Under the pieces are notes generated by a model. It was given only the letters and a program-made list of their open reading frames with translations, was not told where the DNA came from and searched no databases. 64,000 nucleotides of DNA, taken from contig NC_135218.1 of NCBI RefSeq assembly GCF_052324685.1, positions 25,579,179-25,643,178 of the forward strand, given 5' to 3'. This stretch comes from Brachyhypopomus gauderio. Its lineage: Eukaryota > Chordata > Actinopteri > Gymnotiformes > Hypopomidae. Positions 25,198-37,200 of the stretch are shown piece by piece. Position 1 is the first letter of the stretch. Every line of letters begins with the position of its first letter. The translations under genes were made by a program, and so were the position numbers.

Positions 25198-25780
25198 AGA
25201 AGAAACCACTACTTGAGAAGAGTCGAGATGTGTCTGCTGATGGAAGTGTGTGTGTGCTACATGCTTTTGTGTTGACTCACTGTGTACACCTCCACTTAAA
25301 AACCAGTCAGTCTCTGGAAGGTGTGTCTGTAGATACACCAAAACACACACACACGCACAATGATGTAATGTGTACAGGATCCAGCAGGGCAGACACACAC
25401 ACCCTCATGATAAAATAATTGTGCACTTTCAAAGTGCATTTTACATAATTTTATCAGATCTAAAGTCAAGCGGACATTGGCTCTACAGTTTGTGCCAAAT
25501 GTTGAGCCAGTCGTGACTCCGAGCCAGAACGGTAGTTAAAATAAGGCGTCATAACTGTCAATGTCTTGCTAGGCAACAGCACTGAGCACAAATGTCTAAC
25601 AGATCGTCTTGAGCTGTTCTTTATTGTCTGCAAGTCTGGTTTGGCTTTCAGGCTCCAGCGCTCGGGCACCACACTTTAATCACCTGTGAATGAGACGTTC
25701 TTCCTCTGGGGAGGAGGCCTTGCAGCCGGGCCGGTCCAGGGGAGGCCGGGTCACTCCAGGAGAGCTGATGGTCTGGGTCA

Positions 25781-25851
<71 letters not shown>

Positions 25852-25945
25852 AAGAGAGAGAATTCCAATCTCTTGGATCAAAGATAATGAATCTTTCATT
25901 ACCAAATCTTCATCCACTCTAGGGAGCAGAAGCAGAGTATTTGGT

Positions 25946-25993
<48 letters not shown>

Positions 25994-26098
25994 TACTTCA
26001 GCTAATGTGCAGTGTCCTTTGTTTTGGATCAGTAAGTCTGAGAGCAACCCTATTCTCAGTGTGCCTTATAAAACTAAGCAATGAAGCACTGTGAGTCA

Positions 26099-26148
<50 letters not shown>

Positions 26149-29100
26149 CTCAGAGCCATCAACTGCTGTTCTCTGAGCCAGACACTGAAGGACTCTCAGG
26201 GATTGTTGTCCTAAACACACTCCACTGCTGTCTGCCAGTACATAGTCCACTTTACACACAAAAATTGTTTATTATCTACACACTTGTTTCACCATAAATT
26301 ATATGCATGTGCAGTATGTGATAAAGAGACTATACAGTTCATTATCTTGTGTATAACAGTATTATTAATTTTATTATCTGTAACATGCTGTCCAATCAGT
26401 TGACTTTGGGAGTGTATCTACATGGTGTAATAAACACACTTGGAATTAAGACAGCAGCTCTCACAGCTGAGGACACATTAAAGTGCGGCTACATTCACAC
26501 TTTTAGGCACAATGGAAAACTTTGCAGTGTGAACTCTGACCTCCCAGACTCTGGTTTCACAGACTCTGGCTTCATGTTGAACGCAGGTGTGTTGGAGATG
26601 CTCGAGGATTTCAGCTCTGCACATTTCCATCAGTAACATCAACACCCAAACGTGATACTCCGCTCATCTGACTTGCTCTCTGTCTCGCTGCCTCTTTTCT
26701 GTTTTTATTGTCTCACTGTGACAATAAAACTCATGAGTTGAATCGCGTTTCTACAGTGAAGGCCCCCTCCATGGCAAAAGGCAGAAATCTGACAAAGCAA
26801 TGACCTTTGGCCCATATTGATCCGCCAAACTGATTAATGTGGAAGGTTCCTGGGTCTGACTGACATTTATGGATGGGTAGATGACACTTCATGAAATAGT
26901 GATGCGCTAAGTAACACATGCAACGTGGTTCGTTACTTTGCCATCTTGGGCCACTCACAGCGGGAACACCGTGCAGATGAGATCACGTAGCATCCGGCTG
27001 TGATGCTGTGAAGTGATGCGGATTGGATTCAAAGCGGCGCCAGTTACGGCCACAACGGTTCCAAGGTTCACGCGGTTCAAAAGAACCAAAAAAACAAACA
27101 TGTTCTCCTGGAGTCACATTCAGGTAACTGTAACAGGAAGGTAATGTTTTACCTGCCTAAGGTGACATTACGGAGCATTTTGTGCACGCCAGCGCATGTC
27201 CAGGGCTAGTGATTGATAGAGCAGTCTGCGCATGTCTGCACTAGCGACTACATAGAGCAGTTCGTTTACGGCGCACGTTCAGGGCTAGCCACAAAAACTT
27301 TCTACAGCCAATCTTCAGTCCCTCTGATTAAAAATGACAACTGCAGTTGTCCTCCAAGTCTGCAGTCTTCACTTAAACGTTTTTGTACATTTTGTAGTGT
27401 TGGGGGGGGGGGGGCTTCCTATGGCCTTTTGTACCAAAAGAAGTCTCGAATACTTTTAGAGCAAGAAAAGGACCCAAAAAGCCTTCACAGTCCTTAAAGC
27501 CTTCAGGGTAAAAGAAGAACCCTTTAAATCTTCAAGGTGAAATGGTCCCATTGTGAAGAAAGATGTCCATTTGATGTGCTGGGTTTCGGTCCACTGTGTT
27601 GCGAAAAGGCTTTAGCTTTGAATCGCATTGTTAAGCTCTCTAATCAGCATGTACATTCAGGTTTACAACAGAACCGTCTGCTGTATATGGAGAAATGCGA
27701 TTAAATGGTCTATTGATATTAATACAGAAATAACAAAATATTAGTTGTACCTCTACATGGACTTCCTGTCCATGCTGGCTGAGAGGTGGAGAATCGGGTG
27801 TAAGCACTGGAGAGCGTGAGGGGTGGAGAGCATTAGGGTGGAGAATGTGAGGGGTGGAGAGCATTAGGGTGGAGAATGTGAGGGGTGGAGAGTCAGGTGT
27901 GGATGATGGACCCTTGTGCAACACCCTTGTGCAATGTCAGGAAAACCGCGTTCAACCCTCCACCCCCCTCCATACTTCGTAAATGGCCTAATTCCACATC
28001 CTCTCGTCAGTGCTGACGTCATCTCTGCTGTCGCCACAGACTCCGGACGTAGACCTTGTGGGTGTGAGGCAGACAGATAACGGTCATGGTACACCACAAA
28101 CATCAGGCTGGCGTTAGGACGGGCCCCTGACTCCTCGCAACGCTGACACGCTTGCCCAATGTGTGCGTTCACAACGGCGCGTGTGTAAAGAGGAGTGTTC
28201 CTTTTCTGTGAGGAGCACAGCCTCACACAAACGGGCTGCTTGTTCCTGTGCTGCTGAAACGTCAACATTAACCGTGACGTGACTGAGATCGCAGTCTCAT
28301 AACCGGGTTTGCACGTGGACGGCATCTTTGCAGTAACTTGTTTGTGTTTGCTTCTGTAGCTCAATAAACGCTCATCTCTCTAGGTTCAGTGCAGCATGTT
28401 TGATTTCACGAGCACCCCAGCACTGGTTTCTGAATGAACTGGGCTTTGTAATATCATTGGACATTTGTGTAATATAGACTTTTCTCAACAAGCTACTGCT
28501 GTTGCATCAACACTTATAACACACACACACACGAAGGCAGAAGGCGTTTTGGGTATGTGGCCCTGTTTCAGCACACATACCCAGGATCGTGATGCTTCTC
28601 ATGATTGAGGATGGTTCATCTCAACCACTGGGTCTGAGTCACCATGTTTTAATGTTAAAACTGGTGTGGGTTTCGTTGACATTAATATTAACTCGGTTGG
28701 TGTTAAAGAGAGAAGACTTAAACAAGATCCAGCAACATCTGTGACTCATCCTCACCTCCTAAGCTCTAAGCTTATCGTTGAGCCTTTAATCTTAAAGCAT
28801 ATAACTTAGACATTTCTGTTTATTAGTCAGTAATTGCAGTAAAACTAATATGTTGGAGTTCATCCAATATGTCTGCGGACAGCCATAGATCCTGTATTAA
28901 GAGGTATTAAGAGGTTCGTTTAACACAAGATGGTATAGATAACCGACCTTAATACGAAGAGTGAATAAACTCCAGTGTTATGTGATCTGTGTTAGTCCAA
29001 GGCCTTTGTGCAAGCATGCCTTGCTGTTAAACCACAGGAAGCATACCCTGTCTCCTAATATGGGCAACACATTCACTCCATTCATAGCATCTGTGGCCTA

Positions 29101-29322
29101 CTGAGCATGCTCACAACTAGCGGTGTGGTGGCTCAGTTGTGGAGCTCTACTGGGTGGTGGTGGGCCACAGGAGTCGACTCTAGTCACACCGTTCTAGAAC
29201 TTTCCACAGCTCTTTCCTCAACCAATCAGGAGTGCCATTGTGGTGGTCTTTAAACAATGACCAATGTGGACAGAGCATGATTCTAGAGACACCGAAAAAC
29301 ACAAACACCGAATACTTCGTGA

Positions 29323-29382
<60 letters not shown>

Positions 29383-30215
29383 AGAAGTTTGGCCTTGTGT
29401 ACAAAGGTTTTGTGAGGAGGTGATGACTGTATCTCTAACACCAACTTTAATGTAAACACCTGTCGGATGACATGATGATTCTGGCACATGTTTTTATTCG
29501 TGTGGGTGTGCACAAGGTCATTGTCCTTTCTTTCCCATCAGGGATTCAAGGTTGTCTATTTTTATGAAATTGAGGTGTGGAGAAATTCCTGGCGATTTTT
29601 GCAGGGTAGGTGAAGTCAGACAGCTCATACCTGACAAAAATATTTACATATTTGCCACCCAACCAGTTGGCAAGTGTTAGTTCTACCTCAGAAGTACTTG
29701 CAGTACTGAGATTTGCTCTAGTTAAGTACGATAATTTTCATTTCCGTTCACACATCACACCCTTTGCCAAGACACAACAGTGTAGTGGCGCCCCCTTCTG
29801 GTCACCACTTTCTTTTCTTTTCTTCTTGTTCTGAGCGTACCATGATGGATACAGCGACTGTTTGGCCAGATGAATGTGAGTTTCAAACCAAAACAGAATG
29901 TCCCTCAAGGAAGGTGTGTTGTTGGGCAGGTCCCTAATCATGTCAACATGAGAGCTTCCCCAGTTCCTCCCACTCCACATGCACGCCATGAGAGGCTCTG
30001 AGGGTTACAGCTGTAACGCTTACAGCAGACCCTACAACAGTCCAGAAGCTGTTGTCAGTCTGTCTCTCGCTCACAAACACCTTAAGCATGCATTCAGTGT
30101 ATCTCATCCGGAACAGCATCTGTGTGTGTAATCGGTCAAGAACGATTTATAGTCAGCGCTGTACTCTCCAACACACACACATACATATCCATTCATGTTC
30201 ACTTTCATTTCTTCC

Positions 30216-30270
<55 letters not shown>

Positions 30271-30447
30271 TCTCTCTCTATGCAGGTGCTCTCTGTAGTG
30301 AAGTGCAGAGACCGTGTAAGTTTCTGGTGCTGCTGAATCCTCAGAGTGGTAAAGGGCAGGCCCACATTCTGTTTACCCGACACGTACAGGGGATGCTGCA
30401 GGAGGCTGGCGTACCATACACCCTCATCATTACAGGTGTGAACACAC

Positions 30448-30495
<48 letters not shown>

Positions 30496-30571
30496 CATCA
30501 TTACAGGTGTGAACACACTGCACACACACACACACGCACACACACCGTCGTCATTACAGGTGTGAACACAC

Positions 30572-30611
<40 letters not shown>

Positions 30612-30845
30612 CATCATTACAGGTGTGAACACACACTGCACGCACACACACACACACACACACCGTCGTCATTACAGGTGTGAACACACACTGCACACAC
30701 ACACACACACACACACACCCTCATCATTACAGGTGTGAACACACACACACACACACACACACCGTCGTCATTACAGGTGTGAACACACACATACACACAC
30801 ACACTACACACACATACACCCTCATCATTACAGGTGTGAACACAC

Positions 30846-30881
<36 letters not shown>

Positions 30882-31249
30882 CGTCATTACAGGTGTGAAC
30901 ACACACATACACACACACACTACACACACATACACCCTCATCATTACAGGTGTGAACACACACTGCACACACACACACACACCCTCGTCATTACAGGTGT
31001 GACCACACACTGCACACACACACACACACCGTCGTCATTACAGGTGTGAACACACACATACACACACACACTACACACACATACACCCTCATCATTACAG
31101 GTGTGAACACACACACTGCACACAACACAAACATACACCCTTGTCATTACAGGTGTGAACACACACATACACACAGACACTACACACACACACACTCTCT
31201 CTCTCGTCATTACAGGTGGGAACACACACACACTACACACGCACAGACA

Positions 31250-31290
<41 letters not shown>

Positions 31291-34200
31291 CGTCATTACA
31301 GGTGTGAACACAAACACACACACACACAGACACTACACACACACAGACATTACACACACACAAACATACCCCCTCATCATTACAGGTGTGAACACACACA
31401 CAGACACTACACACATACACTACACACACACACCCACAGACATTACACACACACACAGACATTGCACACACATACACACACAGAGACACTACACACACAC
31501 ACACAGACACTACACATATACACACACACACACACTGTTGCTGTTTTCTCCTTACTTATTAGAAATTTGGAAATTTTTGGAATAGTTAGTGACCAGAGCA
31601 AATCATCTTCTCTGAAAATGATTTAAACCATTAAACCAGAATGTCTCCAACAATATGATGTGTGTAGCGCAGGATATACACAGGGCCTGCATTCCTTCAA
31701 CACACACTTACAGGACGTGTGCGTGGGGGAGGGGTCTCATTCCTAGAATACCTGTACCTGTTTTACCTGCTGTCCTGAGTCTGTTTCATTTGTACATTAT
31801 TCCAATTGTAAACTGAGCTTGCGCACAAATGTTGAACTCTCTCTTTAAGCTTGCAGGTTCTCTGCACAATGATTTGACTTTGGTAGTAAAATTGTCATAG
31901 GCCTCAGAAGACACGTGGCAGTTAAAAAACCTTTGATGTTGTTTCCGGCGAGGGCTGGTTATGACATACCCAATGTCACACATCTTTAGGGTTACTGCAT
32001 GTTAGTCACAGTAGTTCCCATGTATCCAGTTTCACTAATCGATATTGAATAAATAATTCCAGAAAGTAAACGCTGTATCTACGGTATATTTCCACTACTT
32101 GCTAGACTGCTGACCCCAATCTTAACTCACACAGCTCTTCACGTGTTCTCTGGATCAGTATAATGGACCTGAACTCTCTAGAACTCATCAAACCCAAAAG
32201 CCGCAGTGAATGCGAGTGGCTGTCTGGACCCCCGCGGTCGGTATATACGGAGGGGAATAAACGAACAGGAAGTGGCTCATGATCACTGACGTAACCCCAG
32301 AAGTTCATCTCTCCTTCTGACTGACCACCTGACAGAGCCCCACCAGCAGGGTCACGTGGTTATTAATCATTCCAGCACGGACGCTGTGTCTCTAACGATA
32401 ACAGCGCCGACACACTCATGGTCAGGGGGAGTGTGGCCTCCGTGTCCCTCCTGCCTTTACAGTCAGGATTGCTTTTGCCTAAATAAACTGTTAGTACTAA
32501 CTGTCAGAATGTTTACCTGCCTTTACAGTTGGTCAGTGGTACTGCTGCATTTACAAATAAAGACTGTCAATGTTCTAATAGTCTTAATAAACAGTCAGTA
32601 TTCTTCTTTAGTAATTTACAAGCTGTCAGCATTCCTCCTTCCCACTATTCTTTCACTTTACAATCAAAATGACCCTTTACTGTCAGTATTCCATGTGCCT
32701 TCATAAACTGTCAGTACTCGTGTTGCCTTTACAGTCAGTATTCCATGTGCCTTCATAATAATAATAATAATAATACATTTTATTTCTATAGCGCTTTTAG
32801 AGACCTCAAAGACACTTTACATTAAAATAGTATTCACAGTAACATAAAAGCATAAAACAGACACCATCAACAACAACAACAGTATAATTGCTAGGACTAA
32901 GGCCACAAAATCTCAATAAAAATAAAACAATAAAATTACAATTTAAAAGCTAATCGAAACAGATGGGTTTTGAGGAGTGATTTGAAGGTTGGTAGGTCAG
33001 AACAGTCGCGTAATTGTTGAGGGAGAGAGTTCCAAAGTGATGGAGCAGCAACAGAAAACGCTCTATCACCCCAGGTCCGATGCTTGGTCCTAGTGCTAAT
33101 TGACAGGAGATTGGCATTGGAGGAGCGAAGGCAACGGGATGGAGTATGAAAATGTAAAAGATCAGTGAGGTAAGAGGGGGTCTGACCGTGGAGGGTCTTG
33201 TGCGTAAGCAGAATCATTTTGTACTGTATGCGTTGGGGGACAGGAAGCCAGTGAAGTTTTTGAAGAACAGGTGTAATGTGGTCATGAGAACGTGTGTGAG
33301 TAAGGAGACGGGCAGCTGAGTTTTGAATATACTGAAGTTTTTTGAGGACTTTGTTAGATGAACCATAAAGAATGCTATTACAGTAGTCAATTTTGGATGT
33401 AATGAAAGCGTGGATGAGCGTTTCAGCGGCAGAAAAGGAGAGTGAAGGACGGAGACGAGCTATATTTTTGAGATGAAAGAATGCAGTTTTGGTGATGTGA
33501 TTTATGTGCTGTTCAAAGGTAAGATTACTGTCGAAAATGACGCCAAGATTTCGGATGTTAGATGATGGAAGCAGAGTGTGATTGTCAATGGTAAGCTGAA
33601 GTGTATTAGTGGTTGCTGTTAGTGATTTGGGTCCAATGATGATCAGATCGGATTTGTCACAGTTAAACTTGAGAAAGTTAGCTTGCATCCATGATTTTAT
33701 TTCCGTGAGGCAGCTCATCAGACGGAAGTGGAGGGCCGTGGTGACTGATTTTGAAGAGATGTAAAGCTGGACATCATCAGCATAGCAGTGAAAATGAAAG
33801 CCATGCTGACGTATGATATCACCAAGGGGGAGCATGTACAAGATAAACAGAAGGGGACCAAGCACCGAACCTTGGGGCACGCCATAGGATAGTGAAGTGA
33901 TGGCAGAACTACAATTATTGATGTTAATGAATTGTTTTCTGTCTTCAAGGTATGACCGTAACCAGGAGAGGGCAGTTCCAGTGATGTTAATGGTGGATTT
34001 GAGACGAGAAAGCAGAATAGAGTGGCTAATCGTATCAAAGGCTGCAGTGAGGTCAAGGAGGATAAGGATACTGAAGTAACCGGAGTCAGAGGAAAGCAGA
34101 AGGTCATTTGTAACTTTAAGAAGAGCGGTCTCAGTACTGTGCTGGGGACGGAACCCCGACTGAAACGTTTCAAACAGGTTATTAGAAGTCAGATGTTCTT

Positions 34201-37200
34201 TGAGCTGGGAAGCAACAACACGTTCCAGTATTTTTGACAAGAATGGGAGGTTTGAAATAGGCCGGAAATTGTTCATTTTGTCAGTATCAAGTCCAGGTTT
34301 ATTGAGTATGGGGATGACAGCAGCCAATTTGAGTGAATGTGGGACTGAACCAGAATAATCATATACTGTCAGTACTCGTGTTGCCTTTACAGTCAGTATT
34401 CCATGTGCCTTCATAAACTGTCAGTACTTGTGTTGACTTTACAGTCAGTATTCCATGTGCCTTCATAAACTGTCAGTACTCGTGTTGCCTTTACTGTCAG
34501 TATTCTATGTGCCTTGATAAACAGTCAGTGCTCGTGTTGCCTTTACAGTCAGTATTCCATGTGCCTTCATAAACTGTCAGTACTCGTGTTGCCTTTACAG
34601 TCAGTATTCCATGTGCCTTGATAAACAGTCAGTGCTCGTGTTGCCTTTACAGTCAGTATTCTATGTGCCTTGATAAACAGTCAGTGCTCGTGTTGCCTTT
34701 ACAGTCAGTATTCCATGTGCCTTCATAAACTGTCAGTACTCGTGTTGCCTTTACTGTCAGAATTCTATGTGCCTTGATAAACAGTCAGTGCTCGTGTTGC
34801 CTTTACAGTCAGTATTCCATGTGCCTTTATAAACTGTCAGTACTCGTGTTGCCTTTACAGTCAGTATTCCATGTGCCTTGATAAACAGTCAGTACTTGTG
34901 TTGACTTTACAGTCAGTATTCCATGTGCCTTCATAAACTGTCAATACTCGTGTTGCCTTTACAGTCAGTATTCCATGTGCCTTTATAAAATGTCAGTACT
35001 CGTGTTGCCTTTACAGTCAGTATTCCATGTGCCTTGATAAACAGTCAGTACTTGTGTTGACTTTACAGTCAGTATTCCATGTGCCTTCATAAACTGTCAG
35101 TACTCGTGTTGCCTTTACAGTCAGTATTCCATGTGCCTTCATAAACTGTCAGTACTCGTGTTGCCTTTACAGTCAGTATTCCATGTGCCTTTGTCTTCCA
35201 GTTCACACTCGCCCTCAGCAGCACATCCACTGAAGCATCTCTGCATAATAGGAGTCTGAGTGCACCCGCTCATTACACGGCAGGCAATAAAACTTGAGTG
35301 AGATGGACCGCCTTCTGGCTTAGAGAGACCACACACACACTCACACCACACACACAAACCCACACACACTGTGCTGTCTCCCTATTTCTCGCATGACTCT
35401 TTTTCCGTTGCTCACCCCAACAGACAGACAGACACACGCGCACACACACACGCGCGCACACACACACGCACATGCAGTGCAAATGTGCTAAGAATGTGCT
35501 GGCGCTGCATTGAAAATGTGGCGACGTGTCACACTGTCCTTGTGCTCGGCTGGGTTGTGTCAGAACTGCCCTGGTGAGACTGTATTGCATTCTGAGACGT
35601 CCTGTGTCACACAATGCAGTGCGGCAACAATAACCCAGGAGACTCCTTTACACTAGAGATAAAGGCTCAAACACTGAGAAACCGCATGGTGAACTTTGTG
35701 TGTGTGGGTGTGTGTGTGTCTTTGTGTGTGTGTGCGTGTGTTGGGGTCCAGTTGCAGAAGTTGCAATAGTAAATCTCAAATTTCTCTCCTGTCTGTTTTG
35801 CTGACATACAGATGAATACATTTACGGTAGAGGACAGGAATGGCAAAAGAAAGAGAGAGAGAGAGAGAGAGACAGAGAGAGAGACATTGGGAGACTGCAG
35901 TGGACACAGTACACTCAGCCAGCACTCACACACCTTACAGACCCCTCACAGTCCCCAGGTGTCCTACAGACAGTCCCCAGGTGTCCTACAGACAGTCCCC
36001 AGGTGTCCTACAGACAGTCCCCAGGTGTCCCCTCTTAAACACCCCACCTTAAATGAAAACAGCAGGACTAATGCTGTATTAGCGGTGGGTGTTATTATCC
36101 CGGCCAGTGATGACAGTGTTAATCACTCAGTTTTTTTTCCAAGGCTCATGCCTCGGGAACTATCGGCACAGTGAAAGGGCACCTCACTGCTCACTAAGCA
36201 AACAGAAGCTCTAATGTATGACTGCGACATTTTGGCCCAGTGAGTCTTTGTTCATGTTCCAGCCGAGTACAGCTGGAACCTTCATGACCACCGGCAAACG
36301 TGTGCCCAGGCCGGAAGACATTTTAATCTGACTGAAATCGCATATGGAGGGACTTTACATCATCACAAACTATCAAGCACACGTTTGGTTACCACCATGT
36401 TCATTGGTTATTTTATCACTGTATATGTTTCTTGATTGTTTTGAATCATCTTTAGTTCTGTTAATCCTTCAGGGCAAAATGTCCTAATTATTTTATATAG
36501 CTACAAATAGCTTCTTTAGAAAACAGTCACATTAGATTCAACTGGATGTACCTTCCTAACCTCCTACGTGAACTGGTTTTGAACTAGAACCATGAAGAAC
36601 CATCTAAGGTGACCTGCATCAGCACTCGGACTTCACATAAAGTGGCCATATATGTATAAGGTGTCTTACCAAGGAGCTTCTGCTGAGGGCAGAATGTGGT
36701 GGCCATGACGAAGGTCTTGTGCGTTCCTCTCTCCTTCACAATCTCAGACGGTGATACGAGACCCTCCACATCAGTGGTGTCATCCTGGGAGAAAACAAAT
36801 GCTTCCAAAAAACACAAAAGCTACTGTCTCAGGAGCGTGGTGGTCGTCTAGGAGCTCAGCACTAGATAAGACTCCAACGTGCACCTTTTAAAGGTCCCTT
36901 TATGTCTTGTTTAAAGGCAGAACTCTACACCTTATTTTATGGGTGGTGCTTTACATCTTGAACTACATCCTCAGCTCTTCCTCCACCTTGCATTGCTCCA
37001 TCACCTGGTCTGCAGCCCGGGCTCTGCATACGGAAATGTGGTGTGACGGGACTGACAAAGTTCACATCGATCCCTCCCAGGATAGGGCTGTGGAGGGAGG
37101 GTGTTGGTGGGGGGTGCATCGCTCCCAGCGGTAAAATACAGCCATCCCTGCTGGCGAGATTGCACAGATGAGGCCAGTTGAAAACAGATCAAGGTTTGTG

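Larger units (their letters stand above)
22338..30285 (+). other. sphk1: sphk1 intron 1, microsatellite-rich
   Basis: 7.9 kb with no other gene recognised. Simple repeats: (ATGCTCGTCTA)n at 24834-24888, (GT)n blocks at 24976-25198, 25785-25859, 25946-25990, 26102-26147 and 29322-29380, a G run at 24650-24672, a G run at 27402-27414, and a GGGTGGAGAG(N)n tandem at 27790-27900. A (CT)n tract at 30213-30280 forms the exon 2 pyrimidine tract. Confidence 0.7.
32690..35200 (+). repeat. 52-bp minisatellite split by an L2 insertion
   Basis: The unit is TGTCAGTACTCGTGTTGCCT, TTACAGTCAGTATTCCATGT, GCCTTCATAAAC. One copy is left of the L2 (32690-32757) and about 16 are right of it (34364-35200); diverged relatives extend left to about 32450. 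Each unit carries the acceptor-like string TTGCCTTTACAG on the sphk1 sense strand. Confidence 0.93.

Noticed and set aside
27864..28364. Minus-strand 166-codon frame in sphk1 intron 1
   Set aside because: No recognisable domain; it runs into a tandem repeat at its 3' end and has no splice or promoter context.
30195..31626. Thr-His and Cys-Val repeat frames
   Set aside because: Translated (CA)n within the splice-site minisatellite; only 30286-30435 is exon.
33718..34173. Minus-strand 151-codon frame
   Set aside because: Out-of-frame shadow inside the L2 reverse transcriptase.
34364..35200. CRISPR-like regular direct repeats
   Set aside because: Units are contiguous 52-bp tandem copies without unique spacers, in a vertebrate intron.
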